A stretch of DNA of 55,977 nt, from the NCBI GenBank assembly GCA_014925825.1, contig JACGCK010000265.1:1-55977 (forward strand). Reading direction: 5' to 3'. The notes beneath the pieces are model-generated. The model was given only the letters and a program-made list of their open reading frames with translations. It was not told the DNA's origin and did not search any database. Position 1 is the first letter of the stretch; each line of letters begins with the position of its first letter. This DNA comes from Pholiota molesta. Lineage: Eukaryota > Basidiomycota > Agaricomycetes > Agaricales > Strophariaceae. A program made the translations under genes and the position numbers. Shown in pieces: positions 10,537 to 20,590 of the stretch.

Positions 10537-12416
10537 ATGGATTTCGATGGCGCTGTTATACAACAGCAGACTATTTACCGGGACACGGCGCATAGTCCGT
10601 CCCCGTTGGGCTATGACGAGGATTCCACGGACTACGTCAAGTGGCAAGGTTCGCAGACCGCTTGCTCCGCGCTCAACCAACTTATAAAATCGAGTACAAA
10701 TGACCCGAATGTGCCCAAAGAAGTTTCAACATCTCGAGGTGAGCATTTTCAAGCGAAAAGGATGCTTCTCATTCCATAGCTCAAACCGTACGTGGCTTTA
10801 CAGGATGGCAAAGGGAACCGTCCTTTGACCAGATTCCAGGATTCTCTCTATTAAGCACCAACGACAACCACCCTTCACTCCCGCAATACAACTCACAAGC
10901 CTCCTCGTCCAGGGCTACACGCCCTTCTCATTCTAGACCACGGCCATCGCTTGCGCGAGCTCGGTCCCCGACAATCCCGCCAGATGTCACCAACCTTGAC
11001 CTCCCAATACCCTTCCTAGACAAGTCAAATCCTTCATCGTTTATGGATATGCTGAAAGGCGTATCAGCGCGCCTCGACGAAAACGTAGGCGTTAAACCCG
11101 GACGGAGCGTAGGAGGGTCCAACACCACGATACGTCCCACGAAAAGAGTTCGAGGGGCCACTTCAGAACTGCAAGCTGGGAGACCGAAGAGAAGCCGTGC
11201 GAGCGCGCCGGGAAATCCTTTGGGCGATCCAGTGCGACCGTTTGACAAAGGGAAGCGGCGAGCTGTTTCAAGTACCGAAGCAATAGGAGACGGTGCAGCC
11301 GATAGCCATAGCAGTATGTCCGAATTACCCTTTCCTCTGCGTTCAAGTGTGGGCCCATCTAGGCATATCTTCGATGACTACGCATCAACGAATATGGATG
11401 GTGCCATGAGCAAACCTGGGAGTACCTCGATTTCTCGACCCCTGAGTGATCCAGTGGATCCGTTTTCCTTCAAGACTCTTTCTCAAACTAAAATGCCCCC
11501 TCCGCCCGCACCCCCAATAAAACACCCAACTCCCGATCCGCCACCCCGTCATATCCCGCCTAAAGTGGCAGTAATTACGCCAAGTACAAATCCGTCTATT
11601 CAACAACAACAGCCACGCTCTAATTTACGACCACAATCCTTTGCAGCCGATTCTAAATCCGCCAAATCCGATTCTGGGCCAAGGTTCCATCCTCTATTGC
11701 TTGAGCAACAGACCAAGGCATCTCTATCATCATCAACTTCGTCGTGTTCCGCATCATCTAGACCCCAGTCTCACGCATCCAAGCCACAAGTACCCGCAAT
11801 CTCGACGACAATACCACCCGCTAAACCTAATCTAAATTATAAACCCAGAATCTCGCCGACGGAGCTCTCCTTGCCACCGTCTTCCACGCCCAAGCCGCCT
11901 AGTTCCCAATCCTCGCGCCCACCTGCGCTGGGCATGCGCCGCACGCATACATTCCCGTCCTCCGGTATGGCGACGTCGCTGAAAACGACGGGGGCCCTCC
12001 CCATGCGGCAGAAGGCTTTCAAACCGCCTCTGCTGTCGGCGTCGCAGCCGTCATCGCAAGCTTCGACATCGCAGCAGCAGCAGCAGCCACCGCGGAGCAA
12101 GCCAGCTTATGACTACGACGCCGCGATGCAAGCCGGTCCCGGCGGGAGCAACGGCTCCGCGTCGTCAGACTCGCTGCGCGGCTCGGCCACATCCTCGTCG
12201 GGATCGTCGTCGCGGCGCGCGTCGTCCACGCCATCGTCCTCCGCGTCGAATAGGGATAATAGCAGCAGCAAGACGGCGCCGACACCGGTGCCTGAATCCG
12301 ACGTGGACGACGCGCTCCCGGAGCCGCTGGACGGGGATGGCGATTCGTCGTTTGGGGACATGTCGTTCGATCTGGACGCGGATGCGCTGGAGGAGACGAT
12401 GCGGATGTATGATTGA
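10537..12416 (+). CDS. Ser/Pro/Gln-rich, probably disordered nuclear protein of unknown function
   Basis: Exons 10537-10738 and 10804-12416 join in frame to 604 residues. I do not recognise the family. Visible features: a short N-terminal region with some order (DYVKWQGSQTACSALNQLI), then a long low-complexity region rich in Ser, Pro and Gln. Basic clusters resemble nuclear localisation signals (RPTKRVRG, GRPKRSRAS, KGKRRAVSS). There is a MRRTHTFPSSG motif, a polyglutamine run, long serine tracts, and an acidic C-terminus ending SFDLDADALEETMRMYD. The conserved-looking acidic end could be an interaction or activation segment; that is inference. The 3' third is markedly GC-rich. Confidence 0.75.
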
Positions 12417-13002
12417 GCTGTGCGGGGTGTTTGTTTCGCGTTTTGAGGGTCCCGCCCTCCCCGCTGCTTCGGGATATCCGTGTATTTTAAGTATTTACGT
12501 TCTATTGCCCGACTCTGCCTGGTATTTTAGTGCCCAACTACATTGTATTTACAGCTTTGAATTCATGACGATGATCCCTTTTTCTGTTCATCTCTTGGGG
12601 TTCAATTTGCGTGGACGGCTCGACAGTAGATGTGTTCACGTGATTATCTACGCGCCGCGAGTTTTCTATAAAAGGTATTTATTGACATATGGGTATCTGC
12701 ATTGATCTGCCCAAAATAGAACCCCCTCCGTGAGCAGTCGATATTTCAATGCTTGAATATAATAAAACTTGGTAAAGAAAAATCAGGGTATAAGTTTGAT
12801 GGATTATTGGACAGATACACTACGAGATGTAGATACTCCCAATTTCCGAAGAACATGCGATGGGAAAGGGAAATTTCAGGCGTGGATGTGATAGCAGAAA
12901 AAGAAAAGATTAAGTTACAAACACGGATAAAGAATATTGGAACACGGTCTATCTAGGAGCTCAGCGGCTATAGAATAAGCATCTACGGAATTCACGTACC
13001 GA
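12417..13002. other. intergenic between convergent genes
   Basis: AT-rich 3' flanks of the genes ending at 12416 and 13003. No gene, RNA or repeat is recognised. Confidence 0.5.
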
Positions 13003-13626
13003 TTAAGGGATCATAACAAAATATCGTTCATGATCTGCTCTACCTTCGGCTCTAAAAACATCGCCTAGGTAAGCAGCGCGCGATAAAACGAGCACTGTCT
13101 GCGCACCTTCTCCTCCCAAACTCTTAATGTCTCCAGAGCCATAAATAATATTTTGTAAAGCGTCAGCGACGTCGGAAATTTGGCAACAGACTTGTTGGAT
13201 CGTGGAGGATAGAAGGTTCTCCGCGTTAGCACGCCAACTGTCGTATGTCGGATACCAGGTTGGTATCGAAATCGATTTCAGATATCGAGCGCCTTCGGAT
13301 TGGATGGTAGAAGCAAGCGACGTCGGGTACCAGGAAGAGGGCATCGGTGAAGGCGGATGGACAGGCGCATAAACCGGCGGGAAGTGTGGAAGGAGGTGCC
13401 CATCTCGGACGCTACCCAAACGGCTTTGTATATCCGCTCCGTTAATTCTGAGGTACCCCGGTGTCTGTTCCCCAAACACAACTTGTGAGCGCTTGGGGTT
13501 GGTTACACGGTAGGGTCTGTAGAGCGGTCCGGCGCACGGTGCTGCCGAGGCACACACGATGAGGATAAAGAGGAAGAGGAGCACATGGGTGTAGCGCGGC
13601 AGCGTAGATGTTCTGCGTGAGCTCAT
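13003..13626 (-). CDS. small secreted protein of unknown function
   Basis: A single exon of 207 residues starts at 13626. The N-terminus is basic (MSSRRTSTLPRYTH), then strongly hydrophobic (VLLFLFILIVCASAAP), a good signal peptide with likely cleavage after ASA. The mature part has several Cys (PCAG, VCCQI), Pro-rich stretches (PPVYAPVHPPSP), and no domain I recognise. An in-frame ATG exists at 13758, but TATAAATA at 13776-13769 lies only about 10 bp upstream of it. The TATA position therefore favours the 13626 start, with a leader of about 115 nt. It may be a secreted effector-like or cell-surface protein; nothing more can be said. Confidence 0.65.
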   Translation of the reverse strand: MSSRRTSTLPRYTHVLLFLFILIVCASAAPCAGPLYRPYRVTNPKRSQVVFGEQTPGYLRINGADIQSRLGSVRDGHLLPHFPPVYAPVHPPSPMPSSWYPTSLASTIQSEGARYLKSISIPTWYPTYDSWRANAENLLSSTIQQVCCQISDVADALQNIIYGSGDIKSLGGEGAQTVLVLSRAAYLGDVFRAEGRADHERYFVMIP

Positions 13627-13768
13627 TTTGTCAAGGAGCGTGGGGGTAGATGAACAGCACCGAGCGTTTATATGTAGAACGGACGAGAGGGAGCAGGCTC
13701 CTAAGTCAATGGCCCACGATCGAGGCCGTGTCTGACCAGCACCCGTCAAATGGTACATGGGGCGGCTG

Positions 13769-13776
13769 TATTTATA
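13769..13776 (-). promoter_or_regulatory. TATA box of the secreted-protein gene
   Basis: TATAAATA on the minus strand, about 145 bp upstream of the 13626 ATG. It supports that start over the upstream in-frame ATG at 13758. Confidence 0.5.
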
Positions 13777-15377
13777 ACTCTTCAGCCCCGCACAACACTC
13801 GGTCTGGTTGGATCATGGACTGAAGCCTGCAGGGACAAGCTTTTCAATCGAATAAGGTACAGTTAACGGCAAGCTTGTTCGTAGCAAGTCCGCAAGTTCG
13901 CGAAATGGGATGGGACACGCTGCGTACAATCACTAGGTTATAATTCTGGCTGAAAACTTTGATTCTGATTTTTTTTGCACCGTGGAAGATTTGAATAGAA
14001 AAGTCTCATAACATGTACTAGGAGCATATCATCTGTAAGGGTGTGCATAAGTGACACAACAATCAAACACCCGGACGGCTGTACCTGGACATGTCGTAAT
14101 GACTCGTAATTTGGGATGAAGATAGGGACTTTAAGTTACTACTTCAATCCGCCAAACATATGTAGACAATGAAATTTGCGAAAGAATACTCAAGCTTGGA
14201 AGCGCCATGTCAACTTGGACCTAACACGAAGTGTCGACAACATAAGCTGAATACAAGCTGAATATAAGTTCACTACCGCTCGAAAACAAATTGCATTTTC
14301 CGAGTGGCCCACCTTCCCGACTCTCTCATACCCGATTTCGGGTCCTCCAAAGTGCTCCATCTACCTACTCAAATCGATCTCGAACCACCACCTTCCGTCT
14401 CGCCCCTGCTGCCTCACCCGTTTCCGTTGATTCGTTCGGCCCGTGCTTTAACTCTAAGTGCTGAGCGCTGGGCATCTATTTTTATCCCGCGCTCACGTGC
14501 ATTTGTGTTATCTTTTGCGCAACGCTTGCACAAATACAACTTAAACTTTACTTTTCTCAGTTTACAAACGTCTCAAGACCGCTTTGCCTTCGGTCGACCC
14601 CAATCACTCAAACCAGCTGTACCAGTGGTGCGTATCGCCGCCTTCTACAAAAGTGAAGCGCGCAAAGGCACTGGCTTACGAGTCTTTTTTGAAAAAAAAG
14701 TGAGTTCTTTAATCCTGAGCCATGCCCCAAATTTTGTCGTCAGTTTCGGTACTGTGAGAAATTATTGGTAATCAACCGGCCTGGTCTTGCATTCCCGGGC
14801 TTTTTATGCAGCCTCATCATGGATATTAGCTGGATAAATTGTGCAGATATTGTGTAACATGTATTAAGTACATTCTGGTGACTTTATATTTTATTTTAGT
14901 TGTGTGTGTGGGCTGTACATTGTCAAACTGTATTCTGTTGAGCAGGTCGGCATTCTCCGGAAGTCAGCCGAATGATTTCTGACCGGTGATGTAACCAATG
15001 TTGCCGGTTATCCGGTATCTTCATATACTGGTATTTATAACATTCTTAACCTTATTACATTTGCTGGCTAATTAATGTGATTGATTTATGGGTAACTGGA
15101 TAAAGCCCCTCACTCCAATGTTGACTGACTTGCTCTAATACCAACCTGCTGTCAATGACTCATCCAAGTTTCAATTGAGTGGAACTCAAGGTTTTGCATT
15201 TCCAGCCATTCAAGTAATCTAAACTGATAGCCTGAGTACATGAATACCATACTGTTCCTACAATTTCCAGGACGAAACAGTGACATGCCTCTTTTGAATG
15301 AGTTTGATTATAGCTTGTTTGGCAGCTATTGCTTTATGGCTTGGATTTGCAGGTTTACCCTTCATTAGGCTGGCTAT

Positions 15378-15583
15378 GTTATCTGCTCGGCTAACTCCGG
15401 GCAGATAACTTTGCGCTCGCTGAGTGATTTAAGTGCCCATAACTCACTTTTATCACTTCATATGTTGCGTGTATACTATGTATATAGTGCAGAATAAATC
15501 TGTTTGCTAGGAATTTACAGAGAGTCCGCACAAGGTGCGAAATTTGCAAATGGCAGATAACTATGGCTCAAATGTTATCTGCC
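15378..15583. repeat. paired inverted GTTATCTGC motifs
   Basis: GTTATCTGC (15378-15386) faces GCAGATAAC (15401-15409). GGCAGATAAC (15552-15561) faces GTTATCTGCC (15574-15583), a perfect 10-bp stem with a 12-nt loop. The four copies may be nested ends of one small DNA element, but I cannot define a target duplication. Confidence 0.45.
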
Positions 15584-16094
15584 AATCACATGATGTGGCG
15601 CGTCTCATCTTCCCAAATTCCTGCCCAACCGTTGTGATTTCGTAGTTTTGCACTCCTCTCATCAACATTGTAGAGACAAAATAAATACATGCATGGATAT
15701 ATATCTAATATCTCTCACAAAAAAAAAATTTGACATCTGAGAGTGACTTTCACATGTGTAATCCGCTCTTTTGTTTTCAGGGCTTTAGAAAAGTGCTGTT
15801 CAGCACAATCAACTTGGTTTCTCGAAGTGCGCATTGCGCGGAGTTTTTTTTGAACTGCCGGACAAATTTTTAAGGTCTCAGACACCATTTCAGCCTATTT
15901 TATGGCTATCTAAGTAGTCCTGTGAGCTCTCTTTTTCTCCTTCTTTTCTTTCCTTTTTTGAATTCTTTTTTCAAGTTCTTTCTTTAAAACACCCAGCCTA
16001 TTGAAGGGAGAACCAATTTACATGACATTGGTCCTCGAGACTCATGGGTTTCACCTGAACGGCTTTTGAGTCCGAATGTGTAAGGGCTTCCATT

Positions 16095-17223
16095 TAGGCA
16101 AATGCACGGAGGCCATACAAAGGCCATACCCGTGCGGGTCATGGGTACGGGTTCGGGTCAGCATTTGCGGACCCGGTACCCGGCAGTACCCGTGTTCGAA
16201 CTCCGCTTGAAAACGAAGTCAACAAACGTTGGTTGACTTCTCTGCTCGTTCCCATCCATATTTACTTACAACCCACGACAGTGCACCAGCAAGCGCGCGA
16301 CGCCGACTCGCGCTCTCTAGACGACACGACAGCGCCGCGCGGGGTCCGCTCAACCATGGACGGACGACACGCCGAAATGTGCGGCCGTATCGTCTCCACG
16401 TCTCGGGGCTCACTCGCGCACCAACGACGAAGGAAGGGGAGGAAAGACCAAGGGGAGACCCGGGAGCGGGAGACCCCCAAGGTACGCCCACTATGCCGTC
16501 CCCCCTCGCTCGCCGCTGACCACGACACCTCCCCACAGGCTCCATGCACGCCGACGAGGCGCCACAGCTAGCCCCTCCCGCCCCCGTTCGCTGCGCACTT
16601 GGTCGGACGGGCGTGCACGTCGCCCGCCTGCGACGTCGTGCCGCGGGGCCCGCACACAACGACCACGGCTCCGCAACGCCCGCCACGTCATCCCGTGGCG
16701 CACGAGACGACTACTACGACATCGCCTCCACCACTGCCACTTCCCACTCTGTGCGACGAATGTCACCGTGCCCGCCCCCGCCCACCCGCGTGCCGCCCCC
16801 GCCCACCTCCACTGACCACCGCGCGCGGTTCTTACACGGCGACGCCGCGCGCACCTCACCCTCGCTCGGCTCATCAGCTGTCCATGCCCACCCCGCCGCG
16901 CCCGCCTATGCCAAAGGACTTCGCGAGCGCCGCGGGAACCATGGTGCTAGAGCTCCCGTGGCGCTCTCAACCGTCGCTCATCTCACACCCGCGGTATCGC
17001 ACCGCATTACCGTCTCCGTGTACGGTGACCACTGCACTGGCAGTGTTCCAGGTCACGGAGACGCAACACGGTTGTGGTAGCATGAACCCGCCGGGTACCC
17101 AGACCCGTACCCATACCCTACTACCCGCGTGAGTTCAACCCATGGGTCCACGGGTATGGGTATGTGCGGGTATGGGTACGGGTAGCCCTCGAGATACCCG
17201 GGGGTTACCTGTGCAGTTGCCTA
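16095..17223. mobile_element. hAT-like non-autonomous transposon with GC-rich core
   Basis: An 1129-bp element. Termini are 13-bp inverted repeats differing at one position: TAGGCAAATGCAC at the left, and TAGGCAACTGCAC as the complement of the right end. It is flanked by an 8-bp duplication, CTTCCATT (16087-16094) and CTTGCATT (17224-17231), matching 7 of 8; 8-bp duplications are characteristic of the hAT superfamily. Subterminal regions (16130-16200 and 17090-17205) carry many copies of GGGTAY or its complement, as expected of subterminal transposase-binding repeats. The core (about 16230-17080) is very GC-rich with overlapping ORFs on both strands but no recognisable transposase. Confidence 0.75.
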
Positions 17224-17385
17224 CTTGCATTAACTAACTGAAGTATTGGTGAGACTTATGACGACAACGGAAGTAAAATGTTATCGAAACCTACCGGTAT
17301 GTTTTCCAGCCTACGTCATACTGCAACCAATGAAGGGAGCATCAAACTGAACTGCGATTGATGTCTAAGGGCTTCCATAAGCATT

Positions 17386-17628
17386 GGTGAGACTTATGAT
17401 GATGATTATGGATCTGTTAATTGTAAATTAAGATTATGTGGAATAATTTATGGTGGTCAACAGCATTTTACCAGTCACTTCATTGACAAGTCAGGCACTG
17501 TATGGTATCATGATGGTATAGAAACTGGTAATACATTAACTCAAGAAAATTTGCTAACATTACTAACAGATACTTCATTTTTAAGAACTGCAGCATCAAA
17601 CCAAAAGCAAATATTATTGTGTATATAA
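17386..17628 (+). pseudogene. AT-rich transposon-protein remnant
   Basis: An open frame of 80 codons starting GETYDDDYGS contains CGIIYGGQQHFTSHFIDKSG followed by TVWYHDGIETGN. The IIYGGQxHF...VWYHDG pattern resembles a segment of a TE-encoded protein common in Agaricomycetes; the assignment is from memory. Codons are strongly AT-biased, unlike host genes in this window. A second, diverged copy of its beginning (GGTGAGACTTATGACGAC) lies at about 17250, just beyond the right end of the hAT-like element, so the hAT may have inserted into or beside this repeat family. No start or complete domain is present. Confidence 0.45.
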
Positions 17629-17680
17629 AAGAATGTAATTATAAATAGCACCAAACCAAAATAATATTAAAATTATGGCT

Positions 17681-17774
17681 ATTGCACTAAATGGCATGGC
17701 ATTGAGTCTTTTATTTGTAGATAATGAAAATTGAAATCGCAAAAAAGACTCGATGCCATGCCATGCAGTGCAAT
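17681..17774. repeat. long-stem hairpin (32-bp arms, 30-nt loop)
   Basis: Left arm 17681-17712 and right arm 17743-17774 are inverted repeats with about three mismatches, centred on GGCATGGCAT(T/C)GAGTCTTTT. It could be a small MITE or, if transcribed, a small-RNA precursor. Confidence 0.65.
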
Positions 17775-18116
17775 GGCCACTAAACCAAGTAGAATGGGGC
17801 GTGGTTGCCCTGTAAGTTTCCAAATGGCAGAGACTTTCTGAACTTTTTTGAGCTTTTTTGGGCTTTCAGGTTGAAAATGTCGTGGAAACTTTATGTCGAA
17901 CTTCTCGTTAGTGCTGAGTACAAATAGTAATCAGCCGCGGCGATACACATTCATTGCGCCTCTACACAAATCGTAGCCATTGGAGTGATCTAGTGGCCTA
18001 CAAGGATAAGGAGACCTATCCTACTCCTCACAAACATAGTGGGGATAAGTGGGAATATATCAAGCAAGTAAGTTAATGCCGCTTCAGCTAAACAATGATG
18101 TTAAACAATGTATAGC

Positions 18117-20035
18117 ATGGCATCCTGGGGACCTGGCCACATCGAGCTCGTCACTCTTGGAGTTGACTCTGACATTCTGCAGAAACGCTTCTTGAATGGC
18201 GCCTGGTCTGCCTGGAAGTCTCTCGGGGGCAACTTTGTCTACCAGCCCGTCCCGATCTCTATCCGCCCCAACTCCGTCGCCATTTACGCCATTGGTATTG
18301 ACGCCAAGTGCTACGTCAAGTGGTGTGAAGATGGCCAGTGGAATCCTTCCATGAAAGGCTCATGGCAAGACATAGGCGCGATGGGGTCGAACAAGGAGTT
18401 CATGGAGAGGCCCACGGTCGTACGCTCTGGCTATAATAAGCTCGACCTTTTCGGCATCGATAGACACCGCGCGCTGTCACGTCGGGGGTGCCAAACTTTG
18501 GAGGCCCTCTAAAGATTGGTCCCAAAGTTTGACCCAAAGGTTGTATATGGAATTAGCTATGAAATCGATTTATATTATATCTGCGAAGTGTATTTGTAGA
18601 ACATCCCACATGCTATCTACAGAATAACCTGTACACCCCATCTGTAGAGAATTCAGAATATTTTCTGCAGAGACGACTCACAGATTAGTCTAAATTATAT
18701 CTGCGGGACTTTCTGCAGAGACCTTCCATATCTAATCTGTGGGGACCTCCTATAGATAATTGTACAGATAACCTGCAGGCCAACCTGTGGAAAGACTCTG
18801 CAGATTATCTGTAGAGCGAAGTTACAGAAGTCTCCAAAGGTTTCTCCAAAGATTATCTGTGGGGACTCTCCAAAGGTAAATCGGTACGCTCATCCGGGTC
18901 ACGTGATTATCTTTGGAGCCCCTCCGCAGATAATCTTTGGAGAAACCTTTGGAGACTTCTGTAACTTCGCTCTACAGATAATCTGCAGAGTCTTTCCACA
19001 GGTTGGCCTGCAGGTTATCTGTACAAATATCTATAGGAGGTCCCCACAGATTAGATATGGAAGGTCTCTGCAGAAATTCCCGCAGATATAATTTAAACTA
19101 ATCTGTGAGTCGTCTCTGCAGAAAATATTCTGAATTCTCTACAGATGGGGTGTACAGGTTATTCTGTAGATAACATGTGGGACGTTCTACAAATACACTT
19201 CGCAAATAAATTATAGATTGATTTCATAGCTAATTCTATATACAACCTTTGGGTTAAACTTTGGGACCAATCTTTAGAGGGCCTCCAAAGATTGGTACCC
19301 CCGACGTGTGTGGAAGAACCATTACAATGGCTCTAGCTGGTCCGGCTTCGTCAGCTTGGGAGGTACCCACTCTCATGCGCCTTCGGTCGTGTCCACTGGA
19401 GACAGCAAGCTCGATATATTCGCTATCGGCAGCGACAACGGCGTCTACCACAAGTGGTTCGATGGGTCCGTTTGGGGGCCTGCTGGGATTGAAGGAAGGT
19501 ATGAGAGCTTGAATCTCAAGGCTCTTGGAGAGATTAGGGCGGTGACCAGACCAGGCGACCCGACTGGTATTATCGACCTGTTCGTCGTTGGTTGGGACTC
19601 AGCCATATGGTATACGTCTGGCCCTCGTGTACGGGGCGACTGGCGGTCGCTCGGTTGGGTCAGTCGCGGAGTTCCTAGTGTTATCGCAATGAACACTACC
19701 TCGCTTCATGTTTACATCACTGGTAAGCTGCTATGCCGAGCCACCTCCTACTTAACCTTTGGTTGATTGCCACATCTCTAGGTCCGGATAGCAACATTAA
19801 CCATCTCTTCTCCCACGACGGCGGAGCAACTTGGACGGAAGAAGATATGGGCGGCCCCCTCATTTTCGATGTCACTGCTGTCAGCTGGGGCGAAGATCAT
19901 ATGAGCACACTCGGCGTCACCATCAACCGCAATGTTATCCACAAAATATACATTACTGGGAAATGGTGGAAGCCCTCATTTACTACATTCGAGAATTTGG
20001 GTGAACGCGCCGCCGGTGTAGTTGGCTACAAGTAA
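18117..20035 (+). pseudogene. PLL/DUF346-type seven-bladed beta-propeller lectin, copy 1, split by foldback element
   Basis: Lectin sequence occupies 18117-18477, 19312-19722 and 19782-20035, with intron 19723-19781. It starts MASWGPGHIEL and ends FENLGERAAGVVGYK. Blade repeats of the kind (D/N)LFxxGxDxxxWxKxxDGxxWSGxxSLGG are visible, matching the PLL-like (DUF346) lectin repeat; most residues are identical to the intact copy at 25619. An 831-bp palindrome (18478-19308) interrupts blade 3 just after FGIDRHRAL. Reading through it reaches a stop at 18510-18512, leaving about 131 residues. If the insertion and one TGT duplication are ignored, the host sequence is one uninterrupted frame of 341 codons, so the insertion looks recent and no other damage is seen. 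The intact family usually binds glycans such as fucose or O-methylated sugars; the specificity here is unknown. Confidence 0.85.
18478..19308. mobile_element. 831-bp palindromic foldback (CACTA-like?) element inserted in lectin exon
   Basis: Two arms of about 404 bp (18478-18881 and 18905-19308) are near-perfect inverted repeats around a centre of about 23 bp. Outermost ends are CACGTCGGGGG and its complement. The insertion is flanked by a 3-bp duplication TGT (18475-18477 and 19309-19311), confirmed by comparison with the uninterrupted copy. Ends starting CAC with a 3-bp duplication recall CACTA/CMC elements, but no transposase is encoded, so the class is tentative. Internally the arms are built from reiterated CAGATAATCT and CTGCAGA-like words. 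Confidence 0.88.
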
Positions 20036-20590
20036 GAAGAGAACTTCACCACCTCGCTCGCGTGCGCCCACAAAACGCCCAAGGTAAGTATTGAGTAACT
20101 AATAAAGTCCGACCCGTCGTCTCACTCCCTCTTTTCACAGTAAACTCGCCTCACGGTATCGCAAACAGCACGAAACGACACCACAAAATACGATATCGAG
20201 CGTATATAATAACGTCTTGCGTCAATAGAATAGAACCATTACAATTCCTGACATCTAGCTGTCTTTGATCTACTTGCAATCGCGTCAAATGTAGGAACAT
20301 TTTTGAATTATGCGGAAGACAAGCATTGGATAATCATTACAATTTGTTGTGCATGTAAAGATGTACGTTTAACGGAGAACCAACATGAAATCTTTTCGCG
20401 ACACTTCTGTCCCGCTTTGATAAGTAGTCTTGATCACTCTTCAATAGATGCTAACGAGTCTTCGGTAATAGGTAGCTAACAAAGTTGGATGCCCCTGTAA
20501 GCGATAGCAAAAGCGATATACGACTACATCGTGATATGCTGACCGCCGAGTTTCCTGGGCCACCACGCCTCAAATATGAAAATATTCTTT
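20036..20590. other. intergenic, convergent 3' flanks
   Basis: This separates the broken lectin from the HET gene. No gene or structured repeat is recognised. Confidence 0.5.

Larger units (their letters stand above)
13627..16094. other. gene-poor, repeat-like AT-rich zone
   Basis: About 2.4 kb without a supported gene. A 155-codon ORF at 14304-14771 has a Pro-rich, non-descript sequence and looks like repeat DNA. Around 15378-15583 the motif GTTATCTGC or its complement occurs four times as two inverted pairs. Homopolymer tracts (for example 15720-15730 and 15940-15975) and low GC set it apart from the genic sequence. Confidence 0.45.
17232..18116. other. repeat remnants and duplicated lectin upstream region
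   Basis: This holds the remnant at 17386-17628 and the hairpin at 17681-17774. From about 17860 onward the sequence is similar to 25360-25618 (shared GTCGTGGAAACTTTATG and TCGTAGCCATT), so the lectin duplication includes about 250 bp of upstream DNA. Before both lectin starts is an AAGTAAGT or CGTAAGT donor followed by an AATGTATAG acceptor, suggesting a 5'-UTR intron ending one base before the ATG or nearly so. Confidence 0.5.

Noticed and set aside
12019..12705. Arg/Ser-rich ORFs overlapping the end of the 10537 gene
   Set aside because: Frame shadows of a GC-rich, serine-repeat coding region.
14304..14771. 155-codon plus-strand ORF
   Set aside because: No recognisable motif, repeat-like flanks, no clear promoter or introns; probably chance or repeat DNA.
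16219..17132. Overlapping ORFs on both strands in the hAT-like element
   Set aside because: Low-complexity Pro/Arg/Ala sequence from high GC; no domain, so not called as genes.
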